Origin: an uncultured Lachnospiraceae bacterium
Lineage (GTDB): Bacteria > Bacillota > Clostridia > Lachnospirales > Lachnospiraceae
Direction: 5' to 3'
NCBI GenBank assembly: GCA_934352055.1
Contig: CAKRJY010000013.1
Span: forward strand, 1 to 64,000
Length of the DNA: 64,000 bases
Both the position numbers and the translations under genes were made by a program. Shown here piece after piece: positions 35,240-44,911 of this stretch. How positions within the stretch are numbered: the first letter of the stretch is position 1; each line of letters begins with the position of its first letter. The notes beneath the pieces are model-generated. The model was given only the letters and a program-made list of their open reading frames with translations, did not search any database and had not been told where the DNA came from.

Positions 35240-36787
35240 ATGTATAGTGTAGTACAAACAGCAGTCCTTTTAGGTATTGATGCAAGGATGGTGTCTGTGG
35301 AAGCAGATATCAGTAATGGTTTACCTATGTTTGAAATGGTGGGACTACTGGCGTCAGAAGTACGCGAATCGAAAGAACGAGTGAGAACAGCACTTAAAAA
35401 CTGTGGGTATGAATTACCGATCAAACGGATTACCGTGAATCTTGCACCGGCAAATGTAAGAAAATCCGGTTCGGGTTTTGATCTTCCTGTGGCGGTGGCA
35501 GTACTGGCTGCAATGGGTGTTTTTTCTACGGAGGAGTTACCGGAAATATTCTTTGCCGGAGAGATTTCCTTAGAAGGAAGAATTATTGGTGTAAATGGTG
35601 TTTTACCGATGGTGATTTGTGCGCGAGAGGCAGGTATAACGACCTGTGTGGTTGCAAAAGAAAATGAGAAGGAGGCAGCACTCGTACCGGGTATAACGGT
35701 TATTGGTGTTTCCCATTTACAGGAGGTTGTCGCTTTTTTACAGGGAGAAAAACGACAGTCGTCAGAAGATGCTACAGGTATCTTACAGCAAAAAGAAATT
35801 ATTGTGCAGCCATCTTCCCATGATTTTTCACAGATTAATGGGCAAAAACTTTTGAAAAGAGCATGTGAAGTGGCAATATCCGGCATGCATAATATGCTCA
35901 TGGTGGGACCGCCCGGTGCAGGAAAAACGATGGTGGCTAAGTGCATACCGACAATTTTGCCGCCAATGAGTGAGGAAGAACAGCTGGAAGTATCGAAAAT
36001 CTATAGTGTATGTGGTGTACTCAAAGAGGCAGATCATTTGATCAGCACACGACCATTTCGCAGTCCGCATCATACGATTACGGAGCAGGGATTGATCGGA
36101 GGGGGAAATGTGGTACATCCGGGAGAAATTTCATTGGCACATGGTGGTGTGTTATTTTTGGACGAATTGACAGAATTTAAAAAGAGTACGTTAGAGGTCT
36201 TACGGCAGCCATTAGAAGATAAACAGGTCTGCGTATCGCGTGTGAGCGGAAATTACTGTTTCCCGGCTGATTTTGTCCTGGTTGCAGCCATGAATCCCTG
36301 TAATTGTGGTTATTATCCGGATCTTTCCCGCTGTAATTGCACTAGGCAGTCACTTTTGCGCTACCACAATAAATTGAGTCAGCCACTTCTGGATCGCATC
36401 GACTTATGTGTGGAGGCAGCAGGTGTTGGCTTCCATGATTTGACAACAAAGAAGGGAAAGAATGAAAGTTCGGCTGTTATTCGTGAGCGCGTGTGTCGTA
36501 TGCATATGCTACAGCGCGAACGTTTTGCAGGAACTGGTATCCGTTATAATAGCCAGATTCCGGCGGAGAAAATGGATGTGTACTGTCCTCTTTTAGAAGA
36601 AGAGGAAGCATATATGGAAGCTGTTTTTGAGCAGTTGGCACTGACAGCGCGAACGTATCATAAACTGCTTCGTGTTGCCAGAACAATAGCGGATATGGAT
36701 GGAAGTGATTATATTTTGTGTAAACATTTACAGGAGGCAGTCTGGTATCGTGGCATGCAAAAAAATTATTGGGAGAAAATCTTATGA
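35240..36787 (+). CDS. comM: ComM/YifB family Mg-chelatase-like AAA+ ATPase
   Basis: A 515-residue AAA+ protein. Its N-terminal Lon-protease-like domain contains SGSGFDLPVA and FAGEISLEGRI, and its Mg-chelatase domain has Walker A VGPPGAGKTM and Walker B GVLFLDELTEF. A Cys-rich CNCGYYPD/CNCTRQ segment and the C-terminal RTYHKLLRVARTIADMDG follow. In Haemophilus and Vibrio, ComM is a branch-migration helicase in transformation. It overlaps dprA by 4 bp, supporting a DNA-uptake or recombination role. Confidence 0.92.
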   Translation: MYSVVQTAVLLGIDARMVSVEADISNGLPMFEMVGLLASEVRESKERVRTALKNCGYELPIKRITVNLAPANVRKSGSGFDLPVAVAVLAAMGVFSTEELPEIFFAGEISLEGRIIGVNGVLPMVICAREAGITTCVVAKENEKEAALVPGITVIGVSHLQEVVAFLQGEKRQSSEDATGILQQKEIIVQPSSHDFSQINGQKLLKRACEVAISGMHNMLMVGPPGAGKTMVAKCIPTILPPMSEEEQLEVSKIYSVCGVLKEADHLISTRPFRSPHHTITEQGLIGGGNVVHPGEISLAHGGVLFLDELTEFKKSTLEVLRQPLEDKQVCVSRVSGNYCFPADFVLVAAMNPCNCGYYPDLSRCNCTRQSLLRYHNKLSQPLLDRIDLCVEAAGVGFHDLTTKKGKNESSAVIRERVCRMHMLQRERFAGTGIRYNSQIPAEKMDVYCPLLEEEEAYMEAVFEQLALTARTYHKLLRVARTIADMDGSDYILCKHLQEAVWYRGMQKNYWEKIL

Positions 36788-37869
36788 AATATAAATATTG
36801 GTGGATGCAATTGCAAGGTCTGGGAAATCGTACAAAAAGAGTGATGTTAGAGCATTATAAGAGCGCAAAAAATATTTTCTTGTTATCAGAAAAAACATTG
36901 CAGGAGGATGGAATTCTCGATGAAAAGCAACGGATAAGGTTTTTAAAAGCAAGGGAGTTGTGCGATCTGGATGTGCTATATCAGGCTTTTTTAGAGACCG
37001 GACAATCGTTTGTTACGTTGGAAGATGCAGAATATCCCTACTATTTAAAAGAGGTATTTGATGCGCCTTATGGTATGTATGTGCGTGGAGAGCTTCCGGA
37101 TACGAAAAAGATTGTGGCGATGGTCGGTGCAAGGGGATGTAGTGCTTATGGTAAAAAAATTGCGCAGGAACTGGCATATTTTCTTGGCAAAAACGGTTAT
37201 GTTGTCATTAGCGGAATGGCAAGGGGCATAGACGCGTATGCGCATATTGGCTGTTTGCAGGCGCGTGCGAAGACAATTGCAGTACTTGGCTGTGGCGTGG
37301 ATGTATGTTATCCGGCGGAACACAGAAGGCTCTATGAACAGATCATAAGTGAGGGATGTGTACTTTCAGAATACGCGCCGGGAAGTAAGCCGATTGCCCG
37401 GCAGTTTCCTCCTAGGAATCGTATTATCAGCGGAATGGCAAGATATGTTGTTGTCGTGGAAGCAAAAGAGAAAAGTGGATCTTTGATTACGACAGACTTT
37501 GCACTGGAACAGGGGAAAGATATTTATGTAGTGCCAGGGCGAATGACGGATGCTTTGAGTACCGGATGCAACCGTCTGATCGCGCAGGGAGCAGGCATTA
37601 TTACCTCTTATGAACAGTTTTTACAGGAAATAGAAGAGACGCAATTAACCGATCTGACATGTGGAGGCGCGTTCACATCAAATGAAATTCTCCTTGAAAA
37701 AGATGAATTGTTGGTGTATAGTTGCTTTGATTTCTATCCCAAGAGCATAGAAGATGTATTACAGGAGACAGGCTTAGAGTTACTTTATCTGTTATCGGTC
37801 ATTATGCAGCTATGCGACAAAGGGATGCTGCGGGAATGTTTTAAGAATCAATATATCCGTATGAAATAA
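36784..37869 (+). CDS. dprA: DNA-processing protein DprA
   Basis: A 361-residue DprA/Smf protein that binds incoming single-stranded DNA and loads RecA in transformation. The Rossmann-like core shows MVGARGCSAYGKKIA, GMARGIDAYAHIG, VLGCGVDVCYP and FPPRNRIISGMA, and a C-terminal winged-helix follows. The ATG at 36784 overlaps the comM TGA as ATGA, with GGGAG upstream. It lies 24 nt before topA, the usual Firmicute order. Confidence 0.93.
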   Translation: MKYKYWWMQLQGLGNRTKRVMLEHYKSAKNIFLLSEKTLQEDGILDEKQRIRFLKARELCDLDVLYQAFLETGQSFVTLEDAEYPYYLKEVFDAPYGMYVRGELPDTKKIVAMVGARGCSAYGKKIAQELAYFLGKNGYVVISGMARGIDAYAHIGCLQARAKTIAVLGCGVDVCYPAEHRRLYEQIISEGCVLSEYAPGSKPIARQFPPRNRIISGMARYVVVVEAKEKSGSLITTDFALEQGKDIYVVPGRMTDALSTGCNRLIAQGAGIITSYEQFLQEIEETQLTDLTCGGAFTSNEILLEKDELLVYSCFDFYPKSIEDVLQETGLELLYLLSVIMQLCDKGMLRECFKNQYIRMK

Positions 37870-37893
37870 AGGATGATATATAAGGAGAACGTA

Positions 37894-39975
37894 ATGGCAA
37901 AATATCTTGTGATCGTGGAATCACCGGCAAAAGTAAAAACCATTAAGAAATTTTTGGGGAAAAATTATGAGGTTATGGCATCAAATGGACATGTGAGAGA
38001 TCTTCCAAAATCCCAGTTGGGATTTGACCCGGCAAATGATTATGAGCCGAAATACATCACAATTCGTGGCAAAGGAGAGCTTTTAGCAGGCCTTCGTAAA
38101 GAAGCAAAAAAGGCAGATCGTATTTATCTCGCAACTGACCCGGACCGCGAGGGAGAAGCAATTTCATGGCATTTAACGAATGCACTGAAATTGGAAGGAA
38201 AAGATGTTAAGCGTATTACGTTTAATGAGATTACAAAAACAGCAGTAAAAAATTCTTTGAAGAATCCACGCCAGATTGATATGAATCTGGTAGATGCGCA
38301 GCAGGCAAGAAGAATGCTGGATCGTATGGTGGGTTATAAAATCAGTCCGCTGTTGTGGGCAAAAGTAAAAAGAGGTCTTTCTGCTGGCCGTGTACAGTCG
38401 GTAGCACTTCGCATTATCTGTGACAGAGAAGAGGAAATTGAAGCATTTATTCCACAGGAATATTATACACTTGATGTCATCTTAGATAATCTGGATACAA
38501 AGAAACAGCTCGTTGCCAAGTTTTATGGAGATAAAAATGGCAAATTAGATATTGGTGACAAGGCATCATTGGATAAAATCATGGATGAGCTGCAGTCGGC
38601 AACTTATCGGGTAGATAATATTAAAACGGGCAAACGTGAGAAAAAGGCACCGTTGCCATTTACGACAAGTACGTTACAACAGGAAGCATCAAAGGCATTA
38701 AATTTCTCTATACAAAAAACAATGCGTATCGCACAGCAGTTATACGAAGGCGTGGATGTTAAAGGCACGGGAACGGTCGGTCTGATTACTTATTTGCGTA
38801 CAGACTCGACCAGAGTATCTGATGAGGCAAAGAGTGCAGCAATTTCCTTTATTTCAGAAAACTATGGCGAAGATTATCTGCAGGAAGGCGCAGCAAAAGC
38901 CAAGGTAAATGGAACAAAGGTACAGGATGCGCATGAGGCAATTCGTCCTTCTGATATTACGAGAATACCATCTGAAATTAAGGATTCTCTTTCAAGAGAT
39001 CAGTTCCGTCTGTATCAGCTGATCTGGAAACGTTTTGTTGCAAGTCAGATGAGTAATGCTTTATATGAGACAGTGAATGTGAAAATTGCTGCAAAGGATT
39101 ATCGTTTCACCGTATCGGATTCCAAACGTGTATTTGACGGTTTTATGCTCGTATATACCGCATCGGATGAAGAAAAAGAAGATAAAAAGTTAAGTGCACA
39201 TGCAATTACAGAAGATACGAAATTAGAATTTTCTGCATTTGAAGAAAAACAGCACTTTACGCAGCCGGCACCACACTTTACAGAAGCATCACTGGTGCAT
39301 ACATTAGAAGAACTTGGCATCGGACGCCCAAGTACATATTCACCAATCATTTCAACTCTGCTGAAACGAAGATATATTACAAAAGAAGCAAAAAATATCT
39401 TTGTAACGGAATTGGGTGAAGTAGTTAACAGTATTATGAAGGAATCCTTCCCATCAATTGTAGATGAGCATTTTACTGCAAATATGGAAGGTCTTTTGGA
39501 TCAAATAGAAGAAGGCAATGTGGCATGGAAATCTGTCATCAGTAATTTCTATCCGGATTTGGATGAGGCTGTCAAAGTCGCTGAGAATCAATTACAGAAA
39601 GTTAAGATTGAAGATGAAGTTACAGATGTAATCTGCGAAGAATGTGGCAGAAATATGGTTGTGAAATATGGCCCTCACGGAAAGTTCTTAGCTTGTCCGG
39701 GATTCCCGGAGTGTCGCAACACCAAGCCATATTTAGAGAAAATTGGCGTGGCATGTCCAAAATGCGGCAAGGATATTGTTATGAAAAAATCCAAAAAGGG
39801 AAGACGATTCTATGGCTGTGAGAACAACCCGGATTGTGACTTTATGTCATGGGCAAGACCGGTGGCAAAGCCATGTCCAAAATGTGGTGGTTATATGGTG
39901 CGCAAGGGAAATAAACTGGTTTGTGCCAACGAAGAGTGTCGTCATGTGGAGGCAGCAACGACAGAGGAAGATTAA
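37894..39975 (+). CDS. topA: DNA topoisomerase I
   Basis: A 693-residue type IA topoisomerase that relaxes negative supercoils. It has the Toprim domain (LVIVESPAKVKTIKKFLG, then DPDREGEAISWHL), catalytic Tyr about residue 300 in GLITYLRTDST, and three C-terminal four-Cys zinc ribbons (from CEECGRNM, CPKCGKDI and CPKCGGYM). The ATG at 37894 has ATAAGGAG upstream and fits the MAKYLVIVESPAK N-terminus; the ATG at 37873 is too early. Confidence 0.95.
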   Translation: MAKYLVIVESPAKVKTIKKFLGKNYEVMASNGHVRDLPKSQLGFDPANDYEPKYITIRGKGELLAGLRKEAKKADRIYLATDPDREGEAISWHLTNALKLEGKDVKRITFNEITKTAVKNSLKNPRQIDMNLVDAQQARRMLDRMVGYKISPLLWAKVKRGLSAGRVQSVALRIICDREEEIEAFIPQEYYTLDVILDNLDTKKQLVAKFYGDKNGKLDIGDKASLDKIMDELQSATYRVDNIKTGKREKKAPLPFTTSTLQQEASKALNFSIQKTMRIAQQLYEGVDVKGTGTVGLITYLRTDSTRVSDEAKSAAISFISENYGEDYLQEGAAKAKVNGTKVQDAHEAIRPSDITRIPSEIKDSLSRDQFRLYQLIWKRFVASQMSNALYETVNVKIAAKDYRFTVSDSKRVFDGFMLVYTASDEEKEDKKLSAHAITEDTKLEFSAFEEKQHFTQPAPHFTEASLVHTLEELGIGRPSTYSPIISTLLKRRYITKEAKNIFVTELGEVVNSIMKESFPSIVDEHFTANMEGLLDQIEEGNVAWKSVISNFYPDLDEAVKVAENQLQKVKIEDEVTDVICEECGRNMVVKYGPHGKFLACPGFPECRNTKPYLEKIGVACPKCGKDIVMKKSKKGRRFYGCENNPDCDFMSWARPVAKPCPKCGGYMVRKGNKLVCANEECRHVEAATTEED

Positions 39976-40018
39976 TTTGAATATTCTGTGATTATACACA
40001 ATTCATGCAAGTATGTGC

Positions 40019-40033
40019 AATTTTCAGAAAACT
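40019..40033 (+). promoter_or_regulatory. CodY box upstream of codY
   Basis: AATTTTCAGAAAACT matches the CodY consensus AATTTTCWGAAAATT at 14 of 15 positions. It ends one base before the -35 of the codY promoter, an arrangement expected for negative autoregulation. Confidence 0.78.
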
Positions 40034-40034
40034 A

Positions 40035-40063
40035 TTGTAATTGTTATGCGATTATGCTAAAAT
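40035..40063 (+). promoter_or_regulatory. codY promoter
   Basis: TTGTAA (40035-40040), a 17-nt spacer and TAAAAT (40058-40063), about 48 nt before the codY start. Confidence 0.65.
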
Positions 40064-40110
40064 CTGTATAGTTGTTGGCAAATGTAGTTTGTGGCACGAG
40101 GAGGAAGCAC

Positions 40111-40887
40111 ATGAGTGTTCAGTTATTAGATAAGACAAGAAAAATTGGGAAATTATTGCACAACAATAATTCTTCAAAAGTAGTTTTTAATGATATTTGT
40201 CAAGTGTTGACAGAGATTCTGGATTCCTGCATCCTTGTCATCAGTAAAAAGGGCAAGGTGCTTGGTGTTAGTCATAGCAAGAGCACACCGGATATTACAG
40301 AACTGATTGTGGATGAGGTCGGAGGCTTTATTGATCCGATGCTGAATGAGAGATTACTTGGAATCCTTTCTACAAAAGAGAATGTCAATTTACAGACTTT
40401 GGGATTTGAGGGATCGGAAATCAATCGTTATTCTGCGATTATCGCACCGCTTGATATCGCGGGTGAGCGCTTAGGAACGTTGTTTGTATACCGTTATGAT
40501 AATCCATATGATATTGATGATATTATTCTATGCGAGTATGGAACAACAGTCGTTGGATTGGAAATGATGCGTTCTGTGAACGAAGAAAATGCAGAGGAGA
40601 ATCGTAAGATTCAAATCGTAAAATCAGCAATCAGCACACTTTCTTTTTCAGAGCTGGAGGCTATCAATCATATTTTTGATGAATTAGAGGGCGAAGAAGG
40701 TATTCTCGTTGCATCGAAGATTGCAGACCGTGTTGGTATTACAAGATCTGTTATTGTCAATGCACTTCGTAAATTTGAGAGTGCAGGAGTGATCGAATCC
40801 AGATCATCAGGTATGAAGGGAACATACATTAAGGTATTAAATGATGCCGTCTTTGATGAGTTGGATAAGAACAAAAGAAACAGTTAA
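40111..40887 (+). CDS. codY: GTP-sensing global transcriptional regulator CodY
   Basis: A 258-residue regulator with an N-terminal GAF domain that senses branched-chain amino acids (SVQLLDKTRKIGKLL, with VGGFIDPMLNERLLG later) and a C-terminal winged helix-turn-helix (ASKIADRVGITRSVIVNALR, then ESAGVIESRS). In Firmicutes CodY with GTP represses amino acid uptake, biosynthesis and, in several species, motility genes. The ATG at 40111 has GAGGAGG upstream. Its place between topA and flgB mirrors B. subtilis, where trmFO, codV, clpQ and clpY lie between topA and codY. Confidence 0.95.
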   Translation: MSVQLLDKTRKIGKLLHNNNSSKVVFNDICQVLTEILDSCILVISKKGKVLGVSHSKSTPDITELIVDEVGGFIDPMLNERLLGILSTKENVNLQTLGFEGSEINRYSAIIAPLDIAGERLGTLFVYRYDNPYDIDDIILCEYGTTVVGLEMMRSVNEENAEENRKIQIVKSAISTLSFSELEAINHIFDELEGEEGILVASKIADRVGITRSVIVNALRKFESAGVIESRSSGMKGTYIKVLNDAVFDELDKNKRNS

Positions 40888-40916
40888 ATCAATTGCATAG
40901 GCAAGGATGGATGATA

Positions 40917-40950
40917 TAAAAGGGACTTATGGCAGCATAGGTCTCTTTTT
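40917..40950 (+). terminator. Terminator after codY
   Basis: GGGACTTATG (40922-40931) pairs with CATAGGTCTC (40936-40945) with two wobble pairs and a 4-nt loop, followed by five T. It separates codY from the flagellar operon. Confidence 0.75.
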
Positions 40951-41004
40951 CATTTCTAACAAATACTTGTGTCGTAATATGTAAAATAACACAATATCAT
41001 GTAA

Positions 41005-41020
41005 AAAACACTTGTGTTTT
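41005..41020. promoter_or_regulatory. Perfect palindrome over the flgB promoter -35
   Basis: AAAACACTTGTGTTTT is two exact 7-bp arms around TT. It covers the presumed -35 (TTGTGT, 41012-41017). A related CTTGTGT lies about 45 bp upstream, and the 10-mer AAAACACAAG recurs before motA. Likely operator; the binding protein is unknown. Confidence 0.5.
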
Positions 41021-41039
41021 CATAGATATAATTTATAAT
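41012..41039 (+). promoter_or_regulatory. Promoter of the flagellar operon
   Basis: TTGTGT (41012-41017), a 16-nt spacer and TATAAT (41034-41039), about 44 nt before flgB. A second TATAAT at 41027-41032 could serve as an alternative -10. No sigma-D (TAAA-N15-GCCGATAA) match is visible here. Confidence 0.55.
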
Positions 41040-41082
41040 ATAATAAGATTAGGCTAAGTATGTGTCAAAAGGAGATAGGAAC

Positions 41083-41478
41083 ATGATCAATTCGAATGCA
41101 TTCAGTTATATCAATGTCTTGGATCGGGCGGCAGATGCCAGCTGGACGCGTGAAACAGCCATTGCAAACAACGTGGCAAATGTGGATACACCGGGATATA
41201 AAAGGCAGGATGTAGCATTTGAAGATATTTTAAAACGCGAATTAAAGAGTTCCAAATATAACACGTTGCAAAAAGCCGTAGATCATGTGTCTCTGGATAA
41301 GCTGGAGGGACAGGTTTATACCGATTATGCGTCATATTCTTATCGACTGGATGGCAATAATGTAGATATTGACACGGAAAATGTAGAGCTTGCGTCAGAG
41401 CAGCTGCGTTACCAGACGCTGACAAAAGCAGCAAGTGAAGAACTTACGCGTATGAGTACTGCAATGCAGACACCATAA
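41083..41478 (+). CDS. flgB: Flagellar basal-body rod protein FlgB
   Basis: A 131-residue proximal rod subunit exported by the flagellar type III system. It has the rod/hook N-terminal signature (AIANNVANVDTPGYKRQDVAF) and a C-terminal heptad helix (ELASEQLRYQTLTKAASEEL). The ATG at 41083 has AAAGGAG upstream; the GTG at 41062 overlaps that site and is rejected. It is the first gene of the long flagellar operon. Confidence 0.94.
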   Translation: MINSNAFSYINVLDRAADASWTRETAIANNVANVDTPGYKRQDVAFEDILKRELKSSKYNTLQKAVDHVSLDKLEGQVYTDYASYSYRLDGNNVDIDTENVELASEQLRYQTLTKAASEELTRMSTAMQTP

Positions 41479-41491
41479 GAGGAGGTAGAAC

Positions 41492-41935
41492 ATGGGATTA
41501 TTTCAATCATTTGACATTTGTGCGTCAGGTATGACAGCACAGCGCTTTCGTATGGATACCATTGCGGAGAATATCGCAAATGTAAATACAACAAGAACGG
41601 AAGATGGAACACCATATCGCCGTAAGATCGTTACCTTTGAGGAAAAAGCAGTGACACCATCGTTTTCCAATGTGTTAGCAAACACAACACAATTTCAGGG
41701 AAACGGTGTAAAGGTGGCAAAAGTGTCGGAGGATTACGAGACAGATTTTACGATGGAGTACGATCCGTCGCATCCGGATGCGGACGAGAACGGCTATGTC
41801 TCTTACCCGAATGTGAATACGGTAACAGAGATGACCAACTTAATTGACAGCAGCCGTGCATACGAAGCAAACACAACTGCATTTAATGCCATGAAATCCA
41901 TGGTACAGGCAGGCCTTAATATTGGACAATCATAA
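41492..41935 (+). CDS. flgC: Flagellar basal-body rod protein FlgC
   Basis: A 147-residue proximal rod protein with the N-terminal ASGMTAQRFRMDTIAENIAN motif and the C-terminal YPNVNTVTEMTNLIDSSRAY helix that packs in the rod. GAGGAGG-type ribosome binding site; 13 nt after flgB. It polymerises with FlgB, FlgF/G and FliE. Confidence 0.95.
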   Translation: MGLFQSFDICASGMTAQRFRMDTIAENIANVNTTRTEDGTPYRRKIVTFEEKAVTPSFSNVLANTTQFQGNGVKVAKVSEDYETDFTMEYDPSHPDADENGYVSYPNVNTVTEMTNLIDSSRAYEANTTAFNAMKSMVQAGLNIGQS

Positions 41936-41963
41936 TTTTCATAAGTTTACATAGGAGATAGCG

Positions 41964-42287
41964 ATGGACGTTACGACAACAGCGGCATTAAATGGCCTAT
42001 ATAAGACAACCAACAATCAGTCATCCATCAAACAGGCAAATCAGACATCAGTTTCAAATAATAGCTTTGATCAGGTGTTAGCTGGTGCCATGCAGATGGT
42101 CGATGATACCAATACATTGCAAAACAATGCGTCAGCAGAGGCAATTTCATTTGCCCTTGGTGAGACAGACAATGTGCACGATCTTTTGATCGCAGAGAAA
42201 AAAGCAAATTTGGCACTGCAGTATACGGTGGCAATTCGTAACCAGTTTATTTCCGGTTACAACACAATTATGAATATGCAAATCTAA
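41964..42287 (+). CDS. fliE: Flagellar hook-basal body complex protein FliE
   Basis: A 107-residue adaptor that joins the FliF MS ring to the rod. The C-terminal half has the family pattern (VHDLLIAEKKANLALQYTVA, then RNQFISGYNTIMNMQI). The N-terminus is disordered and polar, as is usual for an exported rod component. Order flgB-flgC-fliE-fliF is the standard Firmicute arrangement. Confidence 0.94.
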   Translation: MDVTTTAALNGLYKTTNNQSSIKQANQTSVSNNSFDQVLAGAMQMVDDTNTLQNNASAEAISFALGETDNVHDLLIAEKKANLALQYTVAIRNQFISGYNTIMNMQI

Positions 42288-42305
42288 AATAGAAGGAAGT
42301 AAATC

Positions 42306-43901
42306 ATGCCGGAGAGAGTACAACAGATATTAAATCGAATAGTGGAATGGTGGAAGAACTTTAACACCAGACAAAAAGCTCTGATCATCAGTATCGCGGC
42401 AGTGGTTGTTGTGGCATTTTCTATTTTGGGATTTGTTATGACAAGACCGACCATGGTCAATCTGATTACCTGTGATTCGGCAAAACAGGCATCTTCTGTA
42501 AAAGAGTTATTGGATAGTAACAGTATCACGTATGAAGTTTCAGATGATGGATTGACATATTCTGTAAAAAAAGAAGACCGCGCAAATGCGACAATTCTTT
42601 TGGGAAGTAATGATATTCCATCGGAAGGATTTAGTATTAACGATGCTATTGATGGAAGCTTTAGCACGACGGAAGCAGATAAGAGTAAAAAATACCAGTT
42701 GTATCTGGAAGAAAAGTTTGCAGATGATTTGGAGACAATCTCAAATATTTCCAAAGCACAGGTGACATTGTCGCTGCCGGAAGATGATGGGACTATCATT
42801 TCCAAAGAAGAAGAGGCGTACGCCAGTATTATCTTACAGCTTAATGATGAGATGGGAGAAGAGCAGGCGGCAGGTATTGCAAAGTACGTTGCAACGGAAT
42901 TGGGAAATAAAACAACAGATAATATCCAGATTTTAGATGGAGACGGAAATACACTGTTTTCGGGCGGAGATGAGACATCTACCGCAGGAAAGGCATCTTC
43001 AAATATGACCGTGCAGCAAAAAGCAGAAGCTAACGTATCCAATGCAGTCAAAAGTGTGATTCTTGGTACAAATGTGTATGACAATGTCGAAGTGGGTATG
43101 AATCTGGACATGAACTTCGATCAGCAAAAGATAGAAGATTATCACTACTATGTAGACGAGGGACAGACACAAGGCTATCTGGATAGCCGTACGGAATCTA
43201 CCTCAGAATCTACATCAGGGGCTGGTGGTCCACCGGGGACGGATACCAACGATGATGACACGACATATGTGTTAGAAGATGGAACGATTACGTCTTCGAA
43301 CACATCAGATATCACAGAAGACTATCTGCCAAGTGAGACGATCACGACCACAGAAAAGGCTGTGGGAACAATTAATCTGGAAAATTCATCGTTGACGGTA
43401 GTTGCTACGAATCGAGTTGTCTACAACGAAGATAAGTTAAAAGCAGATGGCACATTGGATAATATGACGTTTGATGAATTTGTGGCACAGAACTCAGAAC
43501 GTGTAAAAACCGATGTGGATCAGGATTTTTATAATATGGTATCAAAGGCAACGGGTATTTCTACGGATAATATTTCAATTGTCGCTTATGAAATTCCGAT
43601 GTTCCAATATTCAGAAGGCAGTGGAAGAGACTGGACAGATTATCTCCAGATTATTCTGGCGGTACTCATCTTTGCAATGCTCGCATTTGTTGTGTTCCGC
43701 AGCATGCGTCCACAGCAGGAAGAAGAAGTGGCAGAGGCAGTGACGGTAGAGTCCCTGCTCGAAGCACAGGAAAATCAGCTGGATGATATTGGCTTCAATG
43801 AGAAGTCAGAGGCAAGATTGCTGATTGAAAAATTTGTAGATGAAAATCCAGAAGCAGTAGCTTCTCTATTGCGCAACTGGTTAAATGATGATTGGGGTTA
43901 A
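42306..43901 (+). CDS. fliF: Flagellar MS-ring protein FliF
   Basis: A 531-residue membrane protein that builds the MS ring. TM1 is about residues 25-46 and TM2 about 446-466; between them lie the YscJ-type ring-building motifs (LYLEEKFADDLETI, KAQVTLSLPED, YASIILQL). A Ser/Thr/Asp-rich low-complexity stretch of about 50 residues (around 295-345) is the variable loop. The C-terminus (LLIEKFVDENPEAVASLLRN) is the FliG-binding tail. Confidence 0.95.
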   Translation: MPERVQQILNRIVEWWKNFNTRQKALIISIAAVVVVAFSILGFVMTRPTMVNLITCDSAKQASSVKELLDSNSITYEVSDDGLTYSVKKEDRANATILLGSNDIPSEGFSINDAIDGSFSTTEADKSKKYQLYLEEKFADDLETISNISKAQVTLSLPEDDGTIISKEEEAYASIILQLNDEMGEEQAAGIAKYVATELGNKTTDNIQILDGDGNTLFSGGDETSTAGKASSNMTVQQKAEANVSNAVKSVILGTNVYDNVEVGMNLDMNFDQQKIEDYHYYVDEGQTQGYLDSRTESTSESTSGAGGPPGTDTNDDDTTYVLEDGTITSSNTSDITEDYLPSETITTTEKAVGTINLENSSLTVVATNRVVYNEDKLKADGTLDNMTFDEFVAQNSERVKTDVDQDFYNMVSKATGISTDNISIVAYEIPMFQYSEGSGRDWTDYLQIILAVLIFAMLAFVVFRSMRPQQEEEVAEAVTVESLLEAQENQLDDIGFNEKSEARLLIEKFVDENPEAVASLLRNWLNDDWG

Positions 43902-43903
43902 TT

Positions 43904-44911
43904 ATGGCAAATGAGGAATTATCTGGTGTACAAAAAGCAGCAATTTTGCTGATTACATTGGGACCGGAAAAATCTGCAGATATTTTTAAACATTTAAAAG
44001 AAGATGAAATTGAAGAATTGACGCTTGAAATTGCGAATACGCAAAGCGTTTCTCCAAAGTTAAAGGAAGATGTCATCAATGAGTTTTATCAGGTGTGTCT
44101 TGCACAGCAGTATATTGCAGAAGGTGGTATTGGCTATGCAAAAGAACTTTTGGAGAAAGCATTGGGTGCAGATGAGGCAACACGCGTGATTACGAAGCTG
44201 ACAGCATCATTGCAGGTGCGTCCATTTGAGTTTATCCGCAAGACAGAGCCTTCACAGGTTTTGAACTTTATTCAGGATGAACATCCGCAGACGATTGCTA
44301 TGATTTTGTCGTATTTGTCTCCAGGACAGGCATCGATGATTTTAGGTGCTTTGGATCCGGAAAAACAGGCAGATGTAGCAAAGCGTATTGCGATGATGGA
44401 TCGTACTTCACCGGAAGTAATCAAGGAAGTGGAGCGCGTATTGGAACGCAAGCTTTCTTCTCTGATCAATCAGGATTACACCATTGCCGGTGGCGTGGAT
44501 GCCATCGTTGCTATTTTGAATACCGTAGATCGAGGAACAGAAAAACGAATTATGGAGTCTTTGGAAATCGAAGAGCCGGAACTTGCAGACGAAATCCGCA
44601 AGAAAATGTTCGTATTCGAAGATATTTTGTTGTTGGACGACAGAGCAATTCAGCGTGTTATGCGTGATGTGGATAACAGTGATCTGAGTGTGGCACTTAA
44701 GGGTGCAAACGAGGAAGTACAGGCTGCAATTTTCAAAAATATGTCTTCTCGTATGGCTACGATGATCAAGGAAGATATGGAATTTATGGGTCCGGTACGA
44801 ATGAAGGATGTAGAGGAAGCGCAGCAGAAAATTGTTGGTATTATCCGCAAGTTAGAAGATTCCGCAGAGATTGTAATCTCCAGAGGTGGAGGTGACGAAC
44901 TGGTTGTCTAA
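43904..44911 (+). CDS. fliG: Flagellar motor switch protein FliG
   Basis: A 335-residue switch protein with N (GVQKAAILLITLGPEKSADI), middle (EHPQTIAMILSYL, with the EHPQ motif) and C-terminal torque domains (KKMFVFEDILLLDDRAIQRV, where charged residues meet MotA). The ATG at 43904 lies just after the fliF stop; the upstream ATG at 43892 overlaps fliF. The last 8 bases are shared with fliH. Confidence 0.95.
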   Translation: MANEELSGVQKAAILLITLGPEKSADIFKHLKEDEIEELTLEIANTQSVSPKLKEDVINEFYQVCLAQQYIAEGGIGYAKELLEKALGADEATRVITKLTASLQVRPFEFIRKTEPSQVLNFIQDEHPQTIAMILSYLSPGQASMILGALDPEKQADVAKRIAMMDRTSPEVIKEVERVLERKLSSLINQDYTIAGGVDAIVAILNTVDRGTEKRIMESLEIEEPELADEIRKKMFVFEDILLLDDRAIQRVMRDVDNSDLSVALKGANEEVQAAIFKNMSSRMATMIKEDMEFMGPVRMKDVEEAQQKIVGIIRKLEDSAEIVISRGGGDELVV

